A DNA stretch of 12,901 bases from Acidobacteriota bacterium (GTDB taxonomy: Bacteria > Acidobacteriota > Vicinamibacteria > Vicinamibacterales > SCN-69-37), in assembly GCA_021824055.1 (NCBI GenBank), contig JAKALV010000067.1, forward strand, positions 1-12,901, given 5' to 3'. Under the pieces are notes generated by a model. That model worked only from the letters and a program-made list of their open reading frames with translations. It ran no database searches and was not told the origin of the DNA. Below are positions 1-6,312 of this stretch, piece by piece. The first letter of the stretch is position 1. Each line of letters starts with the position of its first letter. The translations under genes were made by a program, and so were the position numbers.

Positions 1-432
1 CTGGCCCATGACCTCGGAAATTTCCGAAATCACCAGGAACTTGGCGCGGTCGAGCATGCGCTTTTCGCGGAACGAGAGGCTCTTGGACTTGCTGAGGAAC
101 GTCAGGCTCTTGAGCACTTCCACGACGTCGTAGATGGACCCGGTCCGCATCCGGTCCGAGTTGTCCTTGAAGCGGCCTTTCCAGTTCTGATGGCTGTCGA
201 TCTTGCCGTCGCCCAGAAGGCTGAACAGCCGGGCCACCTCGTCGTCGCTGACCGCGCGACGCAGCCCAACGCCATCGACGTTGTCGACAGGTACGAGAAC
301 TGTCGTTTCGTTTGCCATGCGGAGCTGATAGAAGCCGCACGTCGTACCCATGATCGTCTTCGTTTCAATCTGCTGAATGATGCCGAGACCGTGATTCGGG
401 TAGATGACCTTGTCGCCGACCTGAAATGCCAC
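1..432 (-). CDS. CarD/CdnL family RNA polymerase-binding transcription regulator (3' part outside window)
   Basis: The 144 visible residues match the CdnL/CarD family, which binds the RNA polymerase beta lobe through an N-terminal Tudor-like domain and stabilises open complexes, notably at rRNA promoters. The N-terminal domain (about residues 1-60) starts with VGDKVIYPNHGLG, typical of the family. The C-terminal helical domain contains NWKGRFKDNSDRM with W84, aligning with the tryptophan that wedges into the upstream edge of the -10 element in mycobacterial CarD. The helices with GSIYDVVEVL and FREKRMLDRAKFLV are also family-typical. The start is a GTG at 430-432. It is the first usable start after an in-frame stop upstream and places VGDKV at the expected position; a G-rich stretch lies just upstream. 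Family members are about 160 aa, so roughly 15-20 C-terminal residues lie beyond position 1. Family assignment is firm; the exact start is probable. Confidence 0.93.
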   Translation of the reverse strand, partial: MAFQVGDKVIYPNHGLGIIQQIETKTIMGTTCGFYQLRMANETTVLVPVDNVDGVGLRRAVSDDEVARLFSLLGDGKIDSHQNWKGRFKDNSDRMRTGSIYDVVEVLKSLTFLSKSKSLSFREKRMLDRAKFLVISEISEVMGQ

Positions 433-627
433 GAAGCCCCCAGTTGGGTTGACCGGACCGGCTAGACGGGCGATCCGAGAGGTAGAACGTCTGATGATTC
501 TACCCTATTTTAGTGGGATTTTGTGGCCTTTCGCCCTTATTTTGCCCGCAAAAACAGCATCGGGAGCAGTTCAGGCGGTCTGTCAACCACCCAAACTACT
601 CCCGAGCTGTATTCCCCGTTTCCTGGC

Positions 628-2577
628 CTACTTGATGATCGCCGCCTTGGAGCCAAATCCGACGCGCGGCCCCTTGTTGTCGCGCTCGAGCACCTTGTCG
701 GTGGAGGCGATCGAGAAGCCCGCCTGGTACATCAGCTGGCCGATCCTGGCCATCTTCGGGAACAGGATCTTGTCCACCGAGTCGCTCACCCGGTGATAGT
801 CCGGATGCAGGCCGGTGGTGAAGAACGCCACCGGAATGCCCTTGGCCGCGTAGCTAAAATGGTCGCTGCGGGTGTAGACGCTTTCCGGGTCGCTCGGGTC
901 GTTCATCTCGTAGTCGAGCGTCAGCGGTTTGATCATCGTCTGATTGGTCTCGACGATGAGGTTGTGGAGGTCGGTGCTGATTCGATCGTCGCCGACGAGG
1001 AAGACCGAGTTCGTGTAGTCGCCTTCCAGGTCGTTGCAGTCGTCACGGCCGACCATGTCCATGTTGAGCACGGCCTGGACCTTCTCGAGCGGCACGACCG
1101 GAAAGTCGGCGTTGTATCGCGATCCAAGCAGTCCGGCTTCTTCACCCACGTGCCACATGAGGACGATCGACCGCTTCGGCTTCGGCCCCATGGCGAACGC
1201 CTTGGCCACGCCGAGCAGTGTCGCTGATCCCGAGCCGTCGTCATCCGCGCCGTTGCTGATGTAGTCGCCCTTGTCGAAGCGCGTCGCGTCGGCCGGTGGT
1301 GCGCCTGCGCCGCGACCGCCGGCCGCGCCGGCCCCTCCACCGCGCGCCGCCGGCGCGCCCTTGACTGGCGTCTTGCCGGACTTGGTTACCGCTTCGAGCG
1401 CCACCGCGCTGCGGGTGCGGCAGCCGCTCACGTCACCCTCGCGGCCGGTGCCCGTCTGCGAGTAGCCGACGTGGTCGAGATGCGCGCCGTACATGACGTA
1501 CGTGTCCCTCAGCTTCGGATCGGTGCCTTCGATCAGGCCGACGACGTTATGCGCCAGCTGCTGGCTGACCACTTCGAAGGTGTTGTCGATGTTGACGGTG
1601 ATCTTGGCGTTGATGGCGAACGGTGCCGTCGCCTCGCCCTTATCCGCCTTGGCCTTGAGGTCCGCAAACCTGGTCGGTGATGCCGACAGCAGGAACTCGT
1701 AGAACGCTTCGTCGGCCGTGAAGTTTGGCGTCACCGGCAGATTCACGTTCTGCACGGTGGTGACGTCGGCCGGCACGGTGGGCGCGCCGCCGCGTCCACC
1801 GCGGCCGCCGGCGAACCCGCCGCCGAAACCACGGGCGCCTCCACGAGTCGCGGCCTCCGCCTGATTGACGGCGGCCGTGGCCTGGGCGAGCGCGTCCTGC
1901 GCCTTCATCAGTGCTTCTTCCGCCGCCGTTGGCGGCGGAGGCGCCGCCGCGAAACCGACGGCGCCCTTCGCGCCCGCGCCGATCGCACCGTTCACGCCCG
2001 CGTTCTGCGGAATGCGGCCGCCGCGGCCCGCGCCAGCCGCCGGCGCCGGGTTCATCCACACGGCAAGTTTGCCCTTGAGATCAAGTCCGGTCACCGGCGC
2101 TGCGTTTGTGCCGATGAACTCTGCGCCGTTCATGACCACAGTCTGCTTGCCGCCGCTGGCCATCGGGAACGTGACGTGCTCGCCCTGCTTGAATGTCTTC
2201 GACTGGCCGCCGACCTCCACGGTCACCGTGGAATGGCGCGTGACCTTGTAGCCGCGGTTCTTCACCGTCTGCAGGTACGTGCCGTTCTCGCCGAGCGGCT
2301 TGACGCCCCACTTCCGGAGGTTCTCCTGGATGTATCCCGCCGCGAGGCCGTAGCCTTCGCTGTAGATCTGGCGCCCGGTCAGCTGGTCGGACGAGAGATA
2401 CGTCAGCCACTCCTTGAGATCGCCCGGGCTGACCTGCGCGAACTTCACGCCCTTGACCGGCGCCGGCGCCGGCGCCTGCGCCTGCACCAAACCGGACCAA
2501 CCAGCTGCCACGGCGAGCAGCGCCGCCAGCAGTCCGCCCGCGAAGATCCGCACCGACTTTCCTGAATTCACGCTCAT
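628..2577 (-). CDS. Secreted M28-family zinc metallopeptidase with Gly-rich insertions
   Basis: This 649-aa protein is a predicted exported aminopeptidase-like enzyme that uses two zinc ions. A signal peptide spans about residues 1-34 (hydrophobic core IFAGGLLAALLAVAAG, then VQAQA). Residues 40-345 hold the N-terminal region with an inserted PA-like segment. The catalytic M28 domain is about 335-625. Likely metal and catalytic residues are H366 and D368 (GAHLDHVG), D446 (GADDDGSG), E479/E480 (GEEAGLLGS), D507 (NMDMVGR) and H595 (HPDYHRVSD). Two low-complexity Gly/Ala/Arg-rich stretches stand out, at 180-265 and at 385-437. The second falls between the first two metal-ligand motifs, where most M28 enzymes have a short loop. 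I chose the ATG at 2577 rather than one 14 codons upstream because AAAGGAG lies 5 nt before it and the signal peptide then starts normally. It is convergent with nothing; CarD lies downstream on the same strand, 195 bp away. Substrate unknown. Confidence 0.93.
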   Translation of the reverse strand: MSVNSGKSVRIFAGGLLAALLAVAAGWSGLVQAQAPAPAPVKGVKFAQVSPGDLKEWLTYLSSDQLTGRQIYSEGYGLAAGYIQENLRKWGVKPLGENGTYLQTVKNRGYKVTRHSTVTVEVGGQSKTFKQGEHVTFPMASGGKQTVVMNGAEFIGTNAAPVTGLDLKGKLAVWMNPAPAAGAGRGGRIPQNAGVNGAIGAGAKGAVGFAAAPPPPTAAEEALMKAQDALAQATAAVNQAEAATRGGARGFGGGFAGGRGGRGGAPTVPADVTTVQNVNLPVTPNFTADEAFYEFLLSASPTRFADLKAKADKGEATAPFAINAKITVNIDNTFEVVSQQLAHNVVGLIEGTDPKLRDTYVMYGAHLDHVGYSQTGTGREGDVSGCRTRSAVALEAVTKSGKTPVKGAPAARGGGAGAAGGRGAGAPPADATRFDKGDYISNGADDDGSGSATLLGVAKAFAMGPKPKRSIVLMWHVGEEAGLLGSRYNADFPVVPLEKVQAVLNMDMVGRDDCNDLEGDYTNSVFLVGDDRISTDLHNLIVETNQTMIKPLTLDYEMNDPSDPESVYTRSDHFSYAAKGIPVAFFTTGLHPDYHRVSDSVDKILFPKMARIGQLMYQAGFSIASTDKVLERDNKGPRVGFGSKAAIIK

Positions 2578-2673
2578 CCCCACTCCTTTGCCTACGTCCC
2601 GAATGACACCGGCTGCCACAGGGCAATACGACGCGCTGGGCTGCCCTATTGCAGCTGGTTACTCTATACCTCT

Positions 2674-2937
2674 GGTGTCAGGGGGCCAGGGTGTCAGGGT
2701 GTCAGGGTGCTGGTGCGAGGGTGCGAGGGTGCGAGGGTGCGCAGCGCGGTGCGAGGGTGCGCGGGTACGCAGCGCCGTGCGAGGGTGCGCGGGTGCGCGC
2801 CGCGGTGCGCTGTGCGAGGGTGCTAGCATCTGACACCGGGCACGTTGGCACCAGCACCCGGGCACCCTCGCACCATGGCACCAGCACCCTGACACCCTGA
2901 CACCCTGACACCCTGACACCCTGCTCCCCTGTCACCT
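2674..2937. repeat. 8-nt-period repeat block forming a long-range inverted repeat
   Basis: This block fills most of the 362-bp gap between two minus-strand genes. The left half is built from an 8-nt unit read as GTGTCAGG, then GTGCGAGG with degenerate GTGCGCGG-type copies. The right half holds five consecutive 8-nt CACCCTGA-type units beginning near 2886, 2894, 2902, 2910 and 2918. The 30 bases at 2687-2716 are the exact reverse complement of 2878-2907, and a second 13-nt pair is 2712-2724 with 2862-2874. The two halves are therefore the same unit family in opposite orientation, able to form a stem around a loop of about 160 nt. Open frames through it translate to repetitive Gly/Cys/Arg/Val text and are not credible genes. 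There is no spacer structure as in CRISPR and no sign of a transposase. Confidence 0.9.
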
Positions 2938-2939
2938 TG

Positions 2940-3296
2940 TCAGTGCCACGCCCCGTCCGACCTGAGCGCGCTTTGAATGATGGTGCTGAAGATGCTGATG
3001 ACAATGGCCGCGACGAGGGTGTTGAACCAGCCGGACACGGAGAAGCCGCTGATCAGATGCGCGGTGATCGCCAGGCAGATCGCGCTGATCACAAAGTAGA
3101 ACAGTCCCAGCGTCATGATGGTGACGGGCAGCGTGAGGATCAGCAGGATCGGTTTGACGATGGCGTTGACCAGTGTCAGCACGAGGCCGGCGGCGAACGC
3201 GTCGATCCACGACGCGATCGACACGCCGCGGAACAGATAGGCCACCAGCCAGATGGCGGCGGAGTTGGCGATCCACGTCAGCACCAGAGTTGGCAT
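2940..3296 (-). CDS. Phage holin family 4-type small integral membrane protein
   Basis: The 118-aa product is almost entirely membrane: helices at about residues 4-23, 30-50, 53-76 and 86-109. The signature of the family (PF04020, annotated 'phage holin family protein' or 'Mycobact_4 TM') is visible as VNAIVKPILLILTLPVTIMTLGLFYFVISA, with the helix 2-3 connection N-x-x-x-x-P followed by LP-x-T-x-x-TLGLF. Members are common in chromosomes that carry no phage, usually 110-130 aa; the holin name comes from topology and does not show a role in lysis. The ATG at 3296 was chosen over one 19 codons upstream because GAGG precedes it by 8 nt and the protein then begins at the first helix. The gene ends 3 nt from the repeat block, and the divergent tRNA-Leu lies 58 nt upstream. 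Biological role unknown. Confidence 0.85.
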   Translation of the reverse strand: MPTLVLTWIANSAAIWLVAYLFRGVSIASWIDAFAAGLVLTLVNAIVKPILLILTLPVTIMTLGLFYFVISAICLAITAHLISGFSVSGWFNTLVAAIVISIFSTIIQSALRSDGAWH

Positions 3297-3320
3297 CGAA
3301 AGTCCCTCGTACTCGAATGC

Positions 3321-3326
3321 TATACT
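3321..3326 (+). promoter_or_regulatory. Probable -10 element (TATACT) for tRNA-Leu
   Basis: TATACT lies 28 nt before the first base of the tRNA, an appropriate distance for a short 5' leader. No good -35 hexamer is visible 16-18 nt upstream, so the promoter is inferred from the -10 and its position only. Confidence 0.45.
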
Positions 3327-3354
3327 CGTCGGGTTCGGCCGCACACCATTCAAC

Positions 3355-3442
3355 GCCGGAGTGGCGGAACTGGCAGACGCAGGGGACTCAAAATCCCCCG
3401 AGGCTTAGCCTCTTGTGGGTTCGATTCCCTCCTCCGGCACCA
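3355..3442 (+). tRNA. tRNA-Leu (anticodon CAA), 3' CCA encoded
   Basis: The gene folds as a complete class II tRNA. The acceptor stem pairs GCCGGAG (3355-3361) with CTCCGGC (3432-3438), followed by discriminator A (3439) and a genomically encoded CCA (3440-3442). The anticodon stem pairs GGGGA (3382-3386) with TCCCC (3394-3398) around the loop CTCAAAA, giving anticodon CAA at 3389-3391, which reads the leucine codon UUG. A long variable arm (about 3399-3416) and the T arm with GGTTCGATTCC follow, as expected for tRNA-Leu. It sits between a minus-strand membrane protein gene and a plus-strand Cys-rich protein gene whose repeat-filled leader starts within about 30 nt of the tRNA end. Confidence 0.97.
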
Positions 3443-3454
3443 ATGACAACACGC

Positions 3455-3512
3455 CTGTTAAAGGCTGTTAAAGGGGCAAAGGGACAAAGAGGCAAAGGGG
3501 CAATGGGGCAAT
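3455..3512 (+). repeat. Purine-rich tandem repeat: two 10-nt units then five 8-nt units
   Basis: Two copies of CTGTTAAAGG (3455-3474) run into five consecutive 8-nt units at 3473-3512: GGGGCAAA, GGGACAAA, GAGGCAAA, GGGGCAAT and GGGGCAAT. The array spans the leader and the first codons of the following gene; the chosen ATG at 3503 is formed by the junction of the last two units. The AGGGG-like units could also act as ribosome-binding sequence. Confidence 0.85.
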
Positions 3513-4474
3513 CAGGTTCCGGCGCCGCTGTCCGCTGCCTGTCGTTCCACGCCACCTACCGCTGCCGTAACAGCGGCGACTGCTGCACGTCGCGCTGGCC
3601 CATTCCCGACGACAAAGGCGGCTTCCTGCCGCTCAACGCGCGCGGGTGCGCGTTTCACAACGCCGAGGCGCATCGCTGCGAAATCCACGCCGCCCTGGGC
3701 CACGATGCGCTGCCCCTGGCGTGCCGGCAGTTTCCGCGCGTGTCGGTGAACGACCCACGCGGCGTGTCCGTTGCACTCTCCTGTTACTGCCCCACCGCGC
3801 TCGGGATGCTCGAAACATGGACGGGCGAGATCGCGATCGTCGAGAACGCGCCCGCATTTCCGCCGGCCGGCGAATACGTCGGCCTCGATGCGCGCGCGAG
3901 TCTGCCGCCGGCGCTGCGTCCGGACGTGCTGATGGACTGGGACAGTTGGTGGGAGTGGGAACGGCGGAGCGTCGGCCTCTGCAATCGCGACGAAACGCTG
4001 CGGCAGATTCTTCGGCGGCTGTCAGCCGCCGTCGAACACGTGCGGACATGGCGCCCGGGCCAGGGCGAACTGATCGACAGGGTGCGCGAGGCGTTTGTCA
4101 CGGCGACGACGTCCCCCGGGCCTGAAGGCCCGGGGCTCCAGACGATCTTGAACGCCGGACATGAACGTCCGGGGCTCCAGACGATCTTGAACGCCGGACC
4201 TGGACGTCCGGGGCTCCGGGCGATCTGGAGGGCCGGACCTTCAGGTCCGGCCGATTCTTCAGGTCCGGCCGACCGCGCCTTCCTCGCATCGCACGCGTTC
4301 GCCAACTGGACGGCGCATCTGGGCGAAGGCCTGCGGACATGGCTTCGCTCACTCGAAACGGTTGTGTTTCTGCGGGAAGCGGGGTGGACCGTACGCGAGA
4401 TCGACCTGTGGCTCCGCCACTTCGCCGATCCGCGCCTGCTGGCGCGCGCGTGGAGCGCGGCGGAACGCGAGTAG
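3503..4474 (+). CDS. YkgJ-like Cys-rich (zinc/iron-chelating) protein with in-frame repeat insertion
   Basis: The 323-aa product has an N-terminal Cys cluster resembling the YkgJ/CxxCxxCC family (PF03692), predicted to bind Zn or an Fe-S centre. Visible cysteines are C12, C21, C27-C28 (YRCRNSGDCC), C49 (GCAFH), C59 (HRCEIH), C74 (ACRQFPRVS) and C94/C96 (LSCYCP); this order and the Q-FPR motif are typical of such proteins. The reaction is unknown. Residues 204-256 are encoded by a 39-nt tandem palindromic repeat and read as Pro/Gly-rich 13-residue units (GLQTILNAGHERP type). After it, a helical C-terminal part resumes (about 258-320). An ATG at 3443 is in frame but overlaps the tRNA CCA end and would add 20 repeat-encoded residues with no ribosome-binding site, so 3503 is preferred; conserved sequence begins near residue 11. 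The gene converges with the PruA gene. Confidence 0.75.
   Translation: MGQSGSGAAVRCLSFHATYRCRNSGDCCTSRWPIPDDKGGFLPLNARGCAFHNAEAHRCEIHAALGHDALPLACRQFPRVSVNDPRGVSVALSCYCPTALGMLETWTGEIAIVENAPAFPPAGEYVGLDARASLPPALRPDVLMDWDSWWEWERRSVGLCNRDETLRQILRRLSAAVEHVRTWRPGQGELIDRVREAFVTATTSPGPEGPGLQTILNAGHERPGLQTILNAGPGRPGLRAIWRAGPSGPADSSGPADRAFLASHAFANWTAHLGEGLRTWLRSLETVVFLREAGWTVREIDLWLRHFADPRLLARAWSAAERE
4114..4272 (+). repeat. 39-nt tandem repeat with REP-like palindromes inside a coding region
   Basis: A 31-nt segment at 4130-4160 recurs exactly at 4169-4199 and in degenerate form at 4208-4238, a period of 39 nt (13 codons). Each boundary carries a palindrome: 4114-4135 (10-bp stem, 2-nt loop GA), 4155-4172 (6-bp perfect stem CCGGAC/GTCCGG with one inner mismatch), 4194-4211 (same arms) and 4231-4252 (10-bp stem GGCCGGACCT, loop TC). 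A half-site, TTCAGGTCCGGCCGA, is repeated at 4240-4254 and 4258-4272. The unit length keeps the host reading frame open. Confidence 0.88.
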
Positions 4475-4504
4475 AAGTGGCGGAATGCGGGTAGAAAAAG
4501 GAAG

Positions 4505-4532
4505 GGGGCGCGGTCCAAGAAAACCGCGCCCC
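4505..4532. terminator. Perfect 10-bp hairpin between convergent genes, probable bidirectional terminator
   Basis: GGGGCGCGGT (4505-4514) pairs with ACCGCGCCCC (4523-4532) around an 8-nt loop. It lies 30 nt after the YkgJ-like gene's stop and about 100 nt after the PruA stop on the other strand. Read on the minus strand the hairpin is followed by a T-rich stretch (TTTTT at 4496-4500 region), so the Rho-independent fit is better for PruA transcripts; the plus strand lacks a clear U tract. Confidence 0.65.
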
Positions 4533-4536
4533 AATC

Positions 4537-4628
4537 TTCTGACTTCTGGCTTCTGCCTTGTTTCCAGCTTCGGCCTTGTTTCTGCCTTCGGCCTTGTTTC
4601 TGCCTTCTGCCTTTTGCCTTCTGCCTTT
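4537..4628. repeat. 7-nt-period CTTCTGC-type repeat after the PruA stop codon
   Basis: The stretch is built from degenerate 7-nt units (CTTCTGA, CTTCTGG, CTTCTGC, CCTTCGG, CCTTTTG) with two copies of an 18-nt version, GCCTTGTTTCTGCCTTCG. On the PruA strand it reads as purine-rich GCAGAAG repeats and begins 2-3 nt after the stop codon. No gene is credible here. Confidence 0.85.
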
Positions 4629-4630
4629 AC

Positions 4631-6271
4631 CTACTCCTCCGCCATGAACGGGTACTTGTAGTCGCGCGGCGGCGCAAACGTTTCCTTGATCGTCCGCGTG
4701 CTCACCCAGCGGGTCAGATTGAGCTTGGATCCCGCCTTGTCATTCGTGCCTGACGCGCGCGCCCCGCCGAACGGCTGCTGGCCGACCACCGCGCCCGTCG
4801 GCTTGTCGTTGATGTAGAAGTTCCCCGCCGCGTTGCGCAACGCGCTCGTCGCCTGGCGCACCGCCGCGCGATCCGTCGCGAAGATCGCGCCCGTCAGCGC
4901 GTACGGCGACGTGCGATCCACGGTGTCGAGCATCTCGGCCCATTTCGCGTCCGGATACACGTAGGTGGTCATCACCGGTCCGAAGATCTCCTCACAGAGC
5001 AGCCGGTACGCCGGATCCTCCGTCTGGATCAGCGTCGGCTCGACAAAGTAGCCTTCGTCGCCCTTGGACCCGCCGCCGGCGATGACCCTGGCGTTCTGCT
5101 TCGCGTCGGCGAGGTACTCGCCGATCTTGTCGAACGCCTTCTTGTCGATCACCGCGCTCACGAAGTTGCGGAAATCGCGCGGGTCGCCCATCCTGATTTC
5201 CTTCATCATCGCCACCGTGCGCTCCTTCACCTCACCCCACATCGACTGCGGGATGTAGGCGCGGCTGGCGGCCGAGCACTTCTGGCCCTGGTACTCGAAC
5301 GCGCCGCGCACGATCGCGACGGCCACCTCCTCGGCGTTTGCCGACGGGTGGACGGCGATGAAATCCTTGCCGCCGGTCTCGCCGACCAGACGCGGATACG
5401 ACTTGTAGCCGGACATGTTGGCGCCGACCGTCTTCCACATGCTGTTGAAGACCGCGGTGCTGCCGGTGAAGTGAATGCCTGCGAGCGACGGCGAGGCGAG
5501 CACCGTGTCGGTGATGGCGCCGGCCGAACCCGGCACGAAGTTGATGACGCCGGGCGGCATGCCGGCCGCCTCGAACAGCCGCATCACGTAGTAGGCCGAC
5601 AGCATCGCGCTCGACGCCGGCTTCCACACGACGGCGTTGCCCATGAGCGCGGGCGCGCTCGAAAGGTTGCCGCCGATGGCGGTGAAGTTGAACGGCGAGA
5701 CCGCGTACACAAATCCCTCGAGCGCACGGTACTCGAGCTGGTTCCACACGCCCGGCCCGCTGAACGGCTGCTCGCTGTACAGATCCTGCGCGTACGACAC
5801 GTTGAAGCGGAGGAAATCGATGAGCTCGCACGCCGCGTCGATCTCCGTTTGGAACGCGGTCTTCGCCTGTCCCAGCATCGTCGCCGCGTTGAGCGTGGCG
5901 CGCCAGGGTCCGGCCAGCAGTTCCGCGGCTTTCAGCAGCACCGCCGCGCGGTCTTCCCACGCCCACGACGCCCATTCGCGGCGCGCGGCCAGCGCGGCGT
6001 CGATCGCCTGCTGCACATGCTGCGGCTCGGCCGAATGCACCGTCGCCAGCACGTGGCTGTGCTTGAACGGCATAACAGCCTTGAAGGTCTTGCTGGTGCG
6101 GATCTCCTTGCCCCCGATGATGAGCGGAATATCGATCTGCTCGGCCGCCATCGAGGCGAGCCGGGCCTTGAGTTCCGCCCGTTCCGGGGTGCCGGGCGCG
6201 TAGGACTTGATCGGTTCATTAATCGGGAGAGGCGCGTGACGAGCGGCGTTGAGGGCGGCGATGTCAGACAT
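4631..6271 (-). CDS. pruA: L-glutamate gamma-semialdehyde (1-pyrroline-5-carboxylate) dehydrogenase
   Basis: This 546-aa NAD+-dependent aldehyde dehydrogenase oxidises glutamate-gamma-semialdehyde, in equilibrium with P5C, to L-glutamate in the cytoplasm: the second step of proline catabolism, also used for arginine/ornithine breakdown. Catalytic C332 (GQKCSAASR) and general base E298 (GETGGKD) are present, with N195 (SPFNFTAIGGNL), K217 (WKPAS), FTGS at 268-271 and the nicotinamide-binding E428 region (CEEIFGP). The length and the PFNFTAIGGNL / FEYQGQKCSA wording match the stand-alone ALDH4A1-like subgroup, not a bifunctional PutA. No proline dehydrogenase gene lies beside it. The ATG at 6271 has no Shine-Dalgarno sequence; TAGAAT sits 7 nt before it, compatible with a leaderless transcript. 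It is divergent from the STAS gene across 41 bp. Function assignment is strong. Confidence 0.96.
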   Translation of the reverse strand: MSDIAALNAARHAPLPINEPIKSYAPGTPERAELKARLASMAAEQIDIPLIIGGKEIRTSKTFKAVMPFKHSHVLATVHSAEPQHVQQAIDAALAARREWASWAWEDRAAVLLKAAELLAGPWRATLNAATMLGQAKTAFQTEIDAACELIDFLRFNVSYAQDLYSEQPFSGPGVWNQLEYRALEGFVYAVSPFNFTAIGGNLSSAPALMGNAVVWKPASSAMLSAYYVMRLFEAAGMPPGVINFVPGSAGAITDTVLASPSLAGIHFTGSTAVFNSMWKTVGANMSGYKSYPRLVGETGGKDFIAVHPSANAEEVAVAIVRGAFEYQGQKCSAASRAYIPQSMWGEVKERTVAMMKEIRMGDPRDFRNFVSAVIDKKAFDKIGEYLADAKQNARVIAGGGSKGDEGYFVEPTLIQTEDPAYRLLCEEIFGPVMTTYVYPDAKWAEMLDTVDRTSPYALTGAIFATDRAAVRQATSALRNAAGNFYINDKPTGAVVGQQPFGGARASGTNDKAGSKLNLTRWVSTRTIKETFAPPRDYKYPFMAEE

Positions 6272-6278
6272 GCGAACG

Positions 6279-6284
6279 ATTCTA
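6279..6284 (-). promoter_or_regulatory. Candidate -10 (TAGAAT) for leaderless pruA transcription
   Basis: On the minus strand TAGAAT is followed by 7 nt and then the ATG of pruA, which would place the transcription start at the start codon. There is no Shine-Dalgarno sequence in those 7 nt. No consensus -35 is seen. Confidence 0.4.
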
Positions 6285-6292
6285 TCAATTCG

Positions 6293-6298
6293 TATAAT
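6293..6298 (+). promoter_or_regulatory. Perfect -10 hexamer (TATAAT) upstream of the STAS gene
   Basis: TATAAT ends 14 nt before the STAS ATG. It forms one arm of an imperfect 22-nt palindrome (6278-6299) whose other arm is the TAGAAT facing pruA. A start 7 nt downstream would cut into the GGAG ribosome-binding site, so its use for the STAS gene is uncertain. Confidence 0.35.
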
Positions 6299-6312
6299 CG
6301 TCTGGAGCTGAC

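Noticed and set aside
581..586. TTGACA on the minus strand upstream of carD, possible -35
   Set aside because: No -10-like hexamer occurs 16-18 nt downstream; the nearer TAAAAT and TAGAAT do not pair with it.
2578..2619. 14-codon upstream extension of the first M28 peptidase
   Set aside because: The internal ATG at 2577 has AAAGGAG at good spacing and starts a normal signal peptide.
2623..2652. GCAATA ... TATTGC inverted pair upstream of the M28 peptidase, possible operator
   Set aside because: Arms are only 6 bp with an 18-nt gap, and the sequences around them can be paired in other ways; too weak to call.
2674..2937. Possible CRISPR array
   Set aside because: Units are 8 nt and contiguous, with no unique spacers of 25-40 nt and no cas genes nearby.
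2649..3004. Several 80-100-residue open frames with repeating Gly-Cys-Arg-Val motifs
   Set aside because: They are translations of 8-nt tandem repeats and have no ribosome-binding site or conserved part.
2940..3296. Evidence of a prophage from the holin-type gene
   Set aside because: This family is widespread in bacterial chromosomes without phage genes, and no other phage gene is present in the window.
3173..3502. N-terminal extension of the YkgJ-like open frame
   Set aside because: The extension would run through the holin-type gene's antisense strand, the whole tRNA-Leu and the repeat array.
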